DNA of 64,000 nt from GCA-2861595 sp035536185 (GTDB taxonomy: Bacteria; Actinomycetota; Acidimicrobiia; Acidimicrobiales; GCA-2861595): positions 1 to 64,000 of the forward strand of contig DATLOM010000052.1 of assembly GCA_035536185.1 (NCBI GenBank), read 5' to 3'. Positions 33,249 to 41,076 of this stretch are shown one piece after another; position 1 is the stretch's first letter; the number at the start of each line of letters is the position of its first letter. Under the pieces are notes generated by a model. The model ran no database searches, was not told the DNA's origin, and saw only the letters and a program-made list of their open reading frames with translations. Made by a program: the position numbers and the translations under genes.

Positions 33249-33940
33249 CAGCCCACCCGCAGCGAGTACCCCACGCCTCGCACGGTGTGGATGAGAGGCG
33301 GGCCGAAGGCGTCGATCTTCTTGCGCAGGTAGCTGATGTACGTCTCGACGACGCTGGCGTGACCGCCGAAGTCGTACTGCCAGACGTGGTCGAGGATCTG
33401 GTTCTTGGAGAGGACTTTGCCGGAGTTGACCAGCAGGAACCGGAGCAGCTTGTACTCCGTCGGGGACAGCTCGATCACCGCTCCACTCCTGCGCACCACA
33501 TGAGCGTCGTCGTCCATCTCCAGTTCGGCCAGCGCCAGCTTGGCGGATCCTGTCACCAACCCCTGCCGTCGGAGGATGACCTGGATGCGGGCCACGACCT
33601 CCTCCAGGCTGAACGGCTTGGTCACGTAGTCGTCACCGCCGAGGGTGAGGCCCCGCACCTTGTCCTCGACGGTGTCCCGAGCGGTGAGGAAGAGCACCGG
33701 GACCTTCTGGCCGTCCGAGCGCATGCGCCGGAGGATCTCGAAGCCGTCGAGGTCGGGCAGCATCACGTCGAGCAGCACGACGTCGGGAGCAAAGGTCTCG
33801 ATCTCTCTCATGGCCTCCCGGCCGGTGTTGGCCACCCGTACGTCGAACCCGAAATGGCGCAGAGCCGAGTCGAGCAGGAACGTGATGTTCTCCTCGTCGT
33901 CCACGACGACGACCCTGCTCCGGCGGTCGGGCTGGCTCAC
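33248..33940 (-). CDS. OmpR/PhoB-type response regulator
   Basis: A 230-residue DNA-binding response regulator. The receiver domain shows D14/D15 (VVVDDEENI), the phosphorylation site D58 in VVLLDVMLPDLDG, T87 in FLTARD, and K108 in DDYVTKPFS. The winged-helix domain has the family motif ELSPTEYKLLRFLLVNSGKVLSKNQILDHVW and VVETYISYLRKKID...IHTVRGVGYSLR. GTG 33940 is the chosen start; the open frame continues far upstream without domain content. It is coupled to the histidine kinase gene and expected to bind its own and neighbouring promoters. Confidence 0.92.
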   Translation of the reverse strand: MSQPDRRSRVVVVDDEENITFLLDSALRHFGFDVRVANTGREAMREIETFAPDVVLLDVMLPDLDGFEILRRMRSDGQKVPVLFLTARDTVEDKVRGLTLGGDDYVTKPFSLEEVVARIQVILRRQGLVTGSAKLALAELEMDDDAHVVRRSGAVIELSPTEYKLLRFLLVNSGKVLSKNQILDHVWQYDFGGHASVVETYISYLRKKIDAFGPPLIHTVRGVGYSLRVG

Positions 33941-33995
33941 AACCGACAGCCTGCCAGCCGAACCTGGGAGCTCGCTGTGAACCTGACCAGCATGC

Positions 33996-35561
33996 TCAGA
34001 GGGGGGCGGGGTGCGGCACCTGGCGCGGCGGGAGCTCTGCCACCGCCGGCACCAGCTTCGGCTCACCGCGGCGAACCTGCCACCTCGCGGCCCGCCGTTC
34101 CCCCCGGCGCCGCCGGGCCACCGTGTCGACGTGCCACCACTCGGCCTGGGCCCGCTCCTCGACCACGTCGACGACGAGGTAGCCGTGGTGTTCGAGGTCG
34201 AAGTAGCGGACGTGGGGGTTCTGGCGGGCGATGAGCCGGCGGAGCAGAGCCCGACCGAACGGCACCGGGGGCGTGACCTCGGCGGCGAAGGAGGGAGCGG
34301 TGACACCGGGCGCGACGAGCTCGACACCGACCACCTCGCCCTCCTCCTTGGGCTGGAGGGTCAGTTCGGCGGCCCACGAAGAGTGGAGGTCGCCGCTGAG
34401 CACGACGGTGTCGGCGACCTGTTCGCCGGCGAGGAACTCGAACAGGGAGCGGCGTTCGGCCGGATAGCCGTCCCACTGGTCGCTGTTCACGCCCACGCCG
34501 CCGGCCACCAGGTTCGGCACGAACCGGTGCAACAGGTCCGGGAGCTGGAGGGCCCGCAGCGGCGCCATCACCACCTGGTTGCCCAGCAGCGACCACTTGC
34601 CGGCGCCGGCCAGCAGCTCCTGGCGCAGCCAGGTCCGCTGCTCCGCGCCCAGCAGCGACCGCCCCCCCTCTTCCAGGGTGGCGATGGCCCGCTCCCCCGC
34701 CTTGGCCGGGCGTTCGCGGCCGGCCAGACGGGTGTCGAGCATCACCAGTTGGGCGAGGTCACCGAGGCCGATCGTGCGGAAGATCCGGTCGGGGCGATCG
34801 GGGTCGGGAAGGCGGACCGGGAGCCACTCCAGGTAGGCCTGTACGGCGGCGGCACGACGGTCGGCCCAGGTCCCGTCCGTGGCCGGATCGTGCTTCGCCG
34901 CGCCGCCGCTCCACGCGTTGCCGACGATGTCGTGGTCGTCCCACACGGCGACGAGAGGGTGCTGTTGATGCAGCCGCTGAAGGTCGGGGTCGCGGCGGTA
35001 CTGGGCGTGGCGCGTCCGGTAGTCCTGCAGCGAACGAAGGCGGGACGGCGGCTCGTGCGCCCGTCCCGCGACCTTGGGCCGGCGCCCGTCCTCGTAGACG
35101 TAGTCGCCCAGGTGCACCACCAGGTCCACATCCCGCTCGGCCAGATGCGAGTAGGCATTGAAGAAACCCCGCGAGAAGGACGCGCACGAGACGACGCCGA
35201 GGCGGATGTTCCCGGTGGCGCCGGCCGGGGCCGTGCGGGTACGCCCGACCGGCGAGACCTCGTTCCCGCATTCGAAACCGAAGTAGTAGGTGGTCCACGG
35301 CGCCAGCCCACGTACGTCGGCCTTGACGCAGAAGTCGTGCTCAGGAGAGGCGATCGACTCCCCCTGAGCCACCGGCGCCGAGAGATCAGTGGTCGTGGCC
35401 ACACGCCAGCGCACCGTCACCGGCGCCGCCTCCGGCGATTCCAACGAAGCACGCGTCCACAGGAGGACGCCGTCAGGCAGAGGGTCGCCGCTGGCGACCC
35501 CGTGGGCGAAGAGGCCTATTTGCCGAGCTTGCCGCTGGCCAGGGTCTCGGCCATGGCCCAA
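33996..35561 (-). CDS. phoD: alkaline phosphatase D (PhoD) family phosphodiesterase
   Basis: The 521-residue protein has the PhoD layout. An N-terminal Ig-like domain (GVASGDPLPDGVLLWTRA) is followed by a metallophosphoesterase core with VVHLGDYVYEDG, VAVWDDHDIVGNAW and SGDLHSSWAAELTL. It is expected to hydrolyse phosphate mono- or diesters, often wall teichoic acid or nucleotides. No Tat signal peptide precedes the domain, unusual for PhoD, so either a cytosolic variant or a missing N-terminus is possible. The start is a TTG at 35561 inside the upstream gene, with no clear Shine-Dalgarno; translational coupling to the preceding gene would explain expression. Confidence 0.82.
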   Translation of the reverse strand: MGHGRDPGQRQARQIGLFAHGVASGDPLPDGVLLWTRASLESPEAAPVTVRWRVATTTDLSAPVAQGESIASPEHDFCVKADVRGLAPWTTYYFGFECGNEVSPVGRTRTAPAGATGNIRLGVVSCASFSRGFFNAYSHLAERDVDLVVHLGDYVYEDGRRPKVAGRAHEPPSRLRSLQDYRTRHAQYRRDPDLQRLHQQHPLVAVWDDHDIVGNAWSGGAAKHDPATDGTWADRRAAAVQAYLEWLPVRLPDPDRPDRIFRTIGLGDLAQLVMLDTRLAGRERPAKAGERAIATLEEGGRSLLGAEQRTWLRQELLAGAGKWSLLGNQVVMAPLRALQLPDLLHRFVPNLVAGGVGVNSDQWDGYPAERRSLFEFLAGEQVADTVVLSGDLHSSWAAELTLQPKEEGEVVGVELVAPGVTAPSFAAEVTPPVPFGRALLRRLIARQNPHVRYFDLEHHGYLVVDVVEERAQAEWWHVDTVARRRRGERRAARWQVRRGEPKLVPAVAELPPRQVPHPAPL

Positions 35562-36190
35562 CCAAAGGCGATGAGATAGTCGCCGCGGTCACGGTCGAGC
35601 GACGGGAAGAACGCCGCGACCTCAGGGTCGACGGTCTCGGGCTTCAGAGCCTCGTGATCGAAGGCGCCGCAGACATCGCCTTCGCCCGTCACGACGAAGG
35701 TGCGGTCGTCGATGCGGCCTTCGGCCCCGAAGCGCTTGGCCAGGCGCCGGCCCCACGCCCTCTCCTCACCGGTGGCCTTGTGGCCGGGGCGGGGGACGAC
35801 GTCCTCCAGGCCACGGAAGCACTGGAACCCGGCAGGGTCGACGAACTTGGTGCCGATGAGCACGTCCTCGTCGGGGAAGGCGAGCAGGGCCCGGCGGTAC
35901 TGGTCGGCCATGATCGCCTTGAGCACCGAGTCACGTCGTGCACCACGCTTTATGGACGCCAGGCCGACGAGCAACGACGGCGTGCCGCCGATTCGCTCCA
36001 GCGTGCAGAAGGAAAACCCGCAGAGCTTTCCGTTGTCGCGGGCCTGGCTGACCAGCACCCACTCGTCTCGCTGCTTCGACAGCAGGCCCACGTCGTAACG
36101 AGGGGGGCCCTCGGCGCAGATGTCGCCCATCTCGCCCATCTCGGCATCGGACAGGGACGTGCAGTCCTTGGTTTCAACCTGTATCGGCAT
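35516..36190 (-). CDS. protein of unknown function
   Basis: A 224-residue soluble protein starting MPIQVETKDCTSLSDAEMGEMGDICA. It has an alpha/beta pattern with LCGFSFCTLERIGGTPSLLVGLASIKRG, FPDEDVLIGTKFVDPAGFQCFRGLEDVVPRPGHKATGEE and a helical DRGDYLIAFGWAMAETLASGK end. The arrangement hints at an acetyltransferase-like fold, but I cannot confirm a family. ATG 36190 lies 17 bases after the dnaE stop and is preceded by a weak Shine-Dalgarno. Its last 46 bases contain the phoD start. The gene could be cotranscribed with dnaE. Confidence 0.6.
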   Translation of the reverse strand: MPIQVETKDCTSLSDAEMGEMGDICAEGPPRYDVGLLSKQRDEWVLVSQARDNGKLCGFSFCTLERIGGTPSLLVGLASIKRGARRDSVLKAIMADQYRRALLAFPDEDVLIGTKFVDPAGFQCFRGLEDVVPRPGHKATGEERAWGRRLAKRFGAEGRIDDRTFVVTGEGDVCGAFDHEALKPETVDPEVAAFFPSLDRDRGDYLIAFGWAMAETLASGKLGK

Positions 36191-36207
36191 CCCTTCGGAG
36201 TCTAGTC

Positions 36208-39200
36208 CTACCCGAGGCAGGCGGCCCCAAGCAGCACCCGAAGTTCGGCGCACAACCCGTTGCTGGCGTCGACGCAGAACTGCTCCGGTAGGCGAAGCGT
36301 CTTCTCGCCCAACTGCAGGAGCACCGGCTGGGGGCCGGGGTGGTCGAGGAAGAGTCGCTTGAGCTGGTTGACCAGACTGTCGGTGAGGCGCGAGAGCGGC
36401 AGGGCGACCCGCAGGGGCGTTGTTCCCTCCGGCGTCAGCTCGGGGCGACGCACCTCCAGGCAGGTGAGCTTCACCTGCTCCTCACGAAGGTCGAGGCGGC
36501 CCTTGACGCAGACGATGGCGTCGTCGGCGAGGAGAGAGCCGTACTCCTGCATGACCCTGGGGAACATCCACACCTCGAGGACCGACTCCAGGTCCTCGAG
36601 CAGGAAGGTGGCCATCAGGTCGCCCTTCTTGGTGTAGCGCCGAGCCAGATTGGTGACAACGCCCCCCACCCAGCGCACCTCACCGTCGGGCAGCTCGCGG
36701 ACCTCGGCGATGGACGCTTCGGTGAGCCGGCGGAGGGCGACCTCGGCTCCCTTCAGAGGATGGTCGCTGACGTAGAGCCCGAGCATCTCCTTCTCGAAAG
36801 CAAGTTTCTGAGCCTTTTCAAACTCGGCGTCGGGGATGGGTATGCGTTCGTCGGAGGCGGGGTTGCCGGCGCCGGCGCCGCCACCGCTGCCGTCGTCGAA
36901 CGAGAACAGATCGAACTGGCCCTCGGACTCCTTCCGGCGCCGAGCCAGAGTGCGATCGATCACCTGCTCGAACACGAGGCACAAGCCCCGGCGGGGGTGG
37001 CCCATCGAGTCGAAGCCACCGGCCTTCACCAGCGACTCGACCGTGCGCTTGTTGAGCACCATCGGGTCGACTCGTTCACAGAAGTCGTAGAAGTCGGTGA
37101 AGGGGCCTTTTGCCTCGCGCTCGGCCACGATGCGCTCGACCAGGCCCTCGCCGACGTTGCGGATGGCGGACAACCCGAAGGGAATGGCCCCTTCTCTGGC
37201 CGCGAAACCAGAGGCCGAGACGTTGACGTCCGGGACGAGGACGCTGATGCCGAGGGTGCGGCACTCGGAGAGGTAGATGGCCGTCTTGTCCTTGTCGTCC
37301 TTGACCGAGGTGAGAAGGGCGGCGAGGTACTCGACGGCGTGGTTCGCCTTGAGCCATGCCGTTTGATAGGCGATCAGGGCGTAGCCATAGGCGTGACTGG
37401 CGTTGAAGCCGTAGTCGGCGAAGGGCTCGATCAGTGCGAACAGCCTCTCGGCCAGCTTCGCCTCGTAGCCCTGGGCTACGCAGCCGGCGAGGAAGTCGTC
37501 CTTCTGGGCGGCGACCACCTCTCGCTTCTTCTTGCCGACGGCACGGCGGAACTCGTCGGCCCGGGGCAGTGCGAAGCCGGCAATGCGGTGGGCGATCTCG
37601 ATCACCGACTCCTGGTACACGAGGACGCCGTAGGTCTTGCCCAGGATGGGTTCGAGGTCGGGGTGAAGGTAGGTGATGGGCTCCCGGCCGTGCTTACGGG
37701 CCACGAAGTGGGGGATGTTGGCCATGGGACCGGGGCGGTAGAGAGCCACGATGGCGGCGATCTCCTCGAACCGCGTGGGGGCCATCTGGCGGAGAAGCTG
37801 GCGAACCGGCCCCCCCTCCAGCTGGAACAGCCCGATGGCCAAACCGGCCCGGAGCATCTCGAAGGTCTTCTCGTCGTCGAGCGGGACACGGTCGATGTCG
37901 GGGCGCACGCCGGTGGAGCTCTCCAGCAGGTCGAGCGTCATCTCGATGACGTCGAGGTTGCGCAGGCCCAGGAAGTCCATCTTGAGCAGCCCGAGCTCCT
38001 CGACCCCGTGCATCTCGTACTGGGTGACGATGGGCGCGTCCTCGGGCGTGCCCCCCGGCTGGGGCTTGCGCTGGATGGGCAGGTACTCCGTGAGGGGCTC
38101 GTCGGTGATGACCACGGCGGCGGCGTGGATACCGTCCTGGCGGCGCAGGCCCTCCAGGCCCTTGGCCACGTCGATGACCTTGCGGGCGTCGGGGTCGGTG
38201 GCGTACATGTCCCGCAGCTCCCCGGCCGCCCGGTAACCGTCGCCGTGCCCGTCGGTCTGCTCCAGGCACGCGTGCAGCGGCGTGTCGCGGCCCATCACGA
38301 GCGGGGGCATGGCCTTGGCCACCTTGTCACCGACGATGTACGGGTAACCCAGCACCCTCGCCGCGTCGCGGACCGCGGCCCGGGCCTTGATGGTGGAGAA
38401 GGTGACGATCTGGGCGACCCGGTCCCAGCCGTAGCGCTCCGACGCGTACCGGATCATCTCGCCCCGGTAACGGCTGTCGAAGTCCATGTCGATGTCGGGC
38501 ATCTGGGTGCGACCGGGATTCAGGAAGCGTTCGAAGATGAGCCCGAATCGCAGGGGGTCGAGGTCGACGATCCGGAGGCAGTAGGCGACACAGCTCCCGG
38601 CCGCCGATCCCCGGCCGGGACCGACCCTGATCTTGCGCTCCCTTGCGTGGCGGATGAGGTCCCACACCACGAGGAAGTAATCGGGGAACCCCATGGAGGA
38701 GATGACGCCGAGCTCGTAGTCGAGACGCTCCGTCACCTCCGCCGGCAGCGGGACGCCATAACGCTCTTTGGCTCCCTCGAAGGTGAGATTACGCAGATAG
38801 TCCGCGGCGCTCTCGAACGGCGGGGGCAGCTCGAACTGGGGCAGCTTCGGGTTGCCGAACTCGATCTCGACGTCGGCCCGCTCGGCGATCCACAGCGTAT
38901 TGTCGCAAGCCTCGGGAGCCTCTCCGAACAGCTGGCGCATCTCGGTCGACGACTTCAGGTAGTGCTCGTTGCCCTCGAAGCGGAAGCGCTTCTCGTCGGC
39001 CAGGCTCGAGCCGGTCTGCACGCACAGCAGGGCGTCGTGGGCGGTGGCGTCCTCCCGGTGGGTGTAGTGGCTGTCGTTGGTGGCGAGGAGCGGCGCCCCG
39101 ATGCGCCTGGCCAGCTCGATCAGCTGCGGGTTGGTCTTGTGCTGCTTGGCCAGGCCGTGGTCCTGGAGCTCGACGAAGAGGCTCTCCTTCCCGAAGATCT

Positions 39201-40866
39201 CCTGCAGCCGGGCGCCGAGCGCCGTCGCCCGCTCGACATCGCCGGCGAGAAGGGCCTGGAGCACCACCCCTCCGAGGCATCCCGTGGTGGCGATGACCCC
39301 CTCGTGGTGGCGCTCCAGCAGCTCCCAGTCGCAGTTGTGGATGGCGAAGTCCGAGACGTAGGAGTGATCGTCCTCGACCTCAATGTTGAAGACAGGTCCG
39401 TCGTACTGGCGCTCCTCAACTGCTGTTATCGGCCTGTAGACGTAGCAGTCGTCGGCGATGGTCCTCCGATACTGCTGGGCCTGGCGCGGGGAGAAGTTGA
39501 TCCGGTACTGGTTGGCGTGCTGCTCCGACGGCAGTTCCATCTCAGTGACGCAGCCGAAGTCGTCGTGCAACAGGGCCTGCAGCATCCTCATCTGCCAAGC
39601 AAGGTCCCTGGAGGTCTGCGTGAAGATGATCGTGGTCGGCTTTATTGACCCGTCACCATCGAGCACCCCGTCGACGAGGCCTTGCTGAAATTCCCGAGGC
39701 GCATCGAAGACGAACGCGGGCAGGTGCTTGTTCTTGGCGCCCTTTCCGCAGAGCTCGCTTAGCAACTTGGCGAGGACGGTCGAGGAGCAGCGAACGCTGA
39801 CACCTAGGTAGTCCGGCCGGTTGAGGTGCCGGTCGATCGTCACCGCACGGCCCACGAGCTTCTCGGCCATGATCGAGCACCGATCGATCAGCTCGAACTC
39901 GTCCCGAGGGAAGCTCCAGACCACCTCGTTCGGGGACGTATGTCCCTCTGCGACAAACAGCCCCATGAAATGACCAAGGTCGTAGTCGAGGGGTAGGGAC
40001 TCCGGGAACTGCGAGTAGTGAGAAGTCGGGCCCATGCGTTGACGAGGCGTCGTCCGCTTCAGATATCCCGGCCGCTCGGGCGCGGGGTGCCATCCGACGA
40101 CACCGGGCACGTCGATTCTCTCAAGGGCTTGCTCCCTCTGGACCTTAGGAAGGCAGGCCCAGGAGAGCCATTGGTTGAGCCCGTCCTTGTCTCCTGGCCG
40201 ACCTGACCGGAGTGCCTTCGCCTCGACCCATGATGTCGTTCCATCGCGGAGCCGGACGAGCACCGGGTGCTCACCAGTCATCCAGGTGACACGCTCGTAG
40301 CGCCCTCCGAGCCGGATCCCATATACCGGGCCACTGTGATGCCTCGACATCTTCCGGGTCACCCGACGGAACCGGCCTCGGTGGGTCATGACCTCGTCAC
40401 CCACCTCAATCTCCTCTATCGGCGTCACTCCTCCGCGGGTGACGATCTCTTGACCAGCGACGAGGCAGCGGGGCTTGTAGAAAAAACCTTCCAGATAGGA
40501 GGTGGACGACAGCTTCATGAGGTTGCGGTAGCCGGCGTTGCTCTCGGCCAGGAGGGTGAGGTGGTAGTAGAGCTTCTCGCCCTCCTGGTCCTCTCCCCCG
40601 CTGTCGTCCATCCGGCCCCGGCGCACCGGGCGCTCGAAGCGGCTCTCCCCTGCCTGGTAGGCCTCGAGCCCGATGATCGGGGTCACCCCCTGGGCCCGGC
40701 ACTCCTTGTAGAAGTCGAGGACCCCGTACATGTTGCCGTGGTCGGTGATGCCGACCGCGGGCTGACCGTCGGCCACCGCGGCGGCGACCACGTCCCTGAT
40801 CCGCGCCGCCCCGTCGAGCATGGAGAACTCGGTGTGGACGTGCAGATGGGAAAATCCTGCCGCCAC
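36208..40866 (-). CDS. dnaE: DNA polymerase III alpha subunit interrupted by an intein
   Basis: The replicative DNA polymerase alpha subunit, 1,552 residues as translated and 1,174 after intein removal. The PHP domain starts FSHLHVHTEFSMLDG with GITDHGNM. The polymerase core shows VGPGRGSAAGS and the catalytic PDIDMDF aspartates (mature residues about 413 and 415). Later come FNASHAYGYALIAYQTAW and the OB-fold region (WVGGVVTNLARRYTKKG). The exteins join as FFYKPR-CDWELLERHHEG, a natural DnaE sequence. GTG 40866 has an excellent AAAGGAGGTG seven bases upstream. The gene is the only DNA polymerase in the window. Upstream there is a 210-base region with three inverted repeats. Confidence 0.96.
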   Translation of the reverse strand: MAAGFSHLHVHTEFSMLDGAARIRDVVAAAVADGQPAVGITDHGNMYGVLDFYKECRAQGVTPIIGLEAYQAGESRFERPVRRGRMDDSGGEDQEGEKLYYHLTLLAESNAGYRNLMKLSSTSYLEGFFYKPRCLVAGQEIVTRGGVTPIEEIEVGDEVMTHRGRFRRVTRKMSRHHSGPVYGIRLGGRYERVTWMTGEHPVLVRLRDGTTSWVEAKALRSGRPGDKDGLNQWLSWACLPKVQREQALERIDVPGVVGWHPAPERPGYLKRTTPRQRMGPTSHYSQFPESLPLDYDLGHFMGLFVAEGHTSPNEVVWSFPRDEFELIDRCSIMAEKLVGRAVTIDRHLNRPDYLGVSVRCSSTVLAKLLSELCGKGAKNKHLPAFVFDAPREFQQGLVDGVLDGDGSIKPTTIIFTQTSRDLAWQMRMLQALLHDDFGCVTEMELPSEQHANQYRINFSPRQAQQYRRTIADDCYVYRPITAVEERQYDGPVFNIEVEDDHSYVSDFAIHNCDWELLERHHEGVIATTGCLGGVVLQALLAGDVERATALGARLQEIFGKESLFVELQDHGLAKQHKTNPQLIELARRIGAPLLATNDSHYTHREDATAHDALLCVQTGSSLADEKRFRFEGNEHYLKSSTEMRQLFGEAPEACDNTLWIAERADVEIEFGNPKLPQFELPPPFESAADYLRNLTFEGAKERYGVPLPAEVTERLDYELGVISSMGFPDYFLVVWDLIRHARERKIRVGPGRGSAAGSCVAYCLRIVDLDPLRFGLIFERFLNPGRTQMPDIDMDFDSRYRGEMIRYASERYGWDRVAQIVTFSTIKARAAVRDAARVLGYPYIVGDKVAKAMPPLVMGRDTPLHACLEQTDGHGDGYRAAGELRDMYATDPDARKVIDVAKGLEGLRRQDGIHAAAVVITDEPLTEYLPIQRKPQPGGTPEDAPIVTQYEMHGVEELGLLKMDFLGLRNLDVIEMTLDLLESSTGVRPDIDRVPLDDEKTFEMLRAGLAIGLFQLEGGPVRQLLRQMAPTRFEEIAAIVALYRPGPMANIPHFVARKHGREPITYLHPDLEPILGKTYGVLVYQESVIEIAHRIAGFALPRADEFRRAVGKKKREVVAAQKDDFLAGCVAQGYEAKLAERLFALIEPFADYGFNASHAYGYALIAYQTAWLKANHAVEYLAALLTSVKDDKDKTAIYLSECRTLGISVLVPDVNVSASGFAAREGAIPFGLSAIRNVGEGLVERIVAEREAKGPFTDFYDFCERVDPMVLNKRTVESLVKAGGFDSMGHPRRGLCLVFEQVIDRTLARRRKESEGQFDLFSFDDGSGGGAGAGNPASDERIPIPDAEFEKAQKLAFEKEMLGLYVSDHPLKGAEVALRRLTEASIAEVRELPDGEVRWVGGVVTNLARRYTKKGDLMATFLLEDLESVLEVWMFPRVMQEYGSLLADDAIVCVKGRLDLREEQVKLTCLEVRRPELTPEGTTPLRVALPLSRLTDSLVNQLKRLFLDHPGPQPVLLQLGEKTLRLPEQFCVDASNGLCAELRVLLGAACLG
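39334..40467 (-). other. 378-residue intein inside dnaE with LAGLIDADG endonuclease
   Basis: The intein begins with Cys1 (CLVAGQEIVT, block A), has block B TGEHPVLVR (about 64-72), and ends with block F VFNIEVEDDHSYVSDF and block G AIHN, with Cys as the +1 extein residue. The penultimate His and terminal Asn needed for splicing are present. A homing-endonuclease region carries two LAGLIDADG-like motifs, LGHFMGLFVAEG (about 164-175) and FQQGLVDGVLDGDG (about 260-273). Frames are uninterrupted, so a functional self-splicing element is likely. It sits in the PHP-region extein sequence FYKPR|C. Confidence 0.92.
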
Positions 40867-40871
40867 TTACG

Positions 40872-40881
40872 CACCTCCTTT
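40872..40881 (-). promoter_or_regulatory. strong ribosome binding site of dnaE
   Basis: AAAGGAGGTG on the minus strand, about 5-7 bases before the GTG at 40866, is a near-perfect anti-16S match and fixes the start codon. Confidence 0.85.
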
Positions 40882-40902
40882 CCACAGCTGGCTGGGGATA
40901 AC

Positions 40903-40969
40903 TACACCAGTGTAACTGTAGCGAACGGCGCTACAGGCCGTCGATTTGATCGTTCATCCGGCAACGATC
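40903..40969. promoter_or_regulatory. cluster of three inverted repeats upstream of dnaE
   Basis: The 210-base spacer between the DUF4143 ATPase gene end and dnaE contains TACAC-ca-GTGTA (40903-40914), CTGTAGCG-aacgg-CGCTACAG (40916-40936) and GATCGTT-8 bases-AACGATC (40948-40969). They lie 35-100 bases upstream of the dnaE start on the minus strand, where a promoter must be. They could be operators or leader hairpins. The remainder of the spacer (40970-41076) shows no gene. Confidence 0.45.
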
Positions 40970-41076
40970 GTGCGGCGTCATGGCTGTGTGGTTACACAGA
41001 CGCCAAGGAGCGACGAACGGGATCAAAGACATGGATGACGATCTTCTCGGAGCCAACAGTCCGTTGCTGAGGACGG

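Noticed and set aside
36340..39648. A 1,102-codon open frame on the plus strand opposite dnaE
   Set aside because: It mirrors the dnaE codons of the minus strand in a GC-rich sequence, has no domain or RBS, and dnaE is complete with clear motifs.
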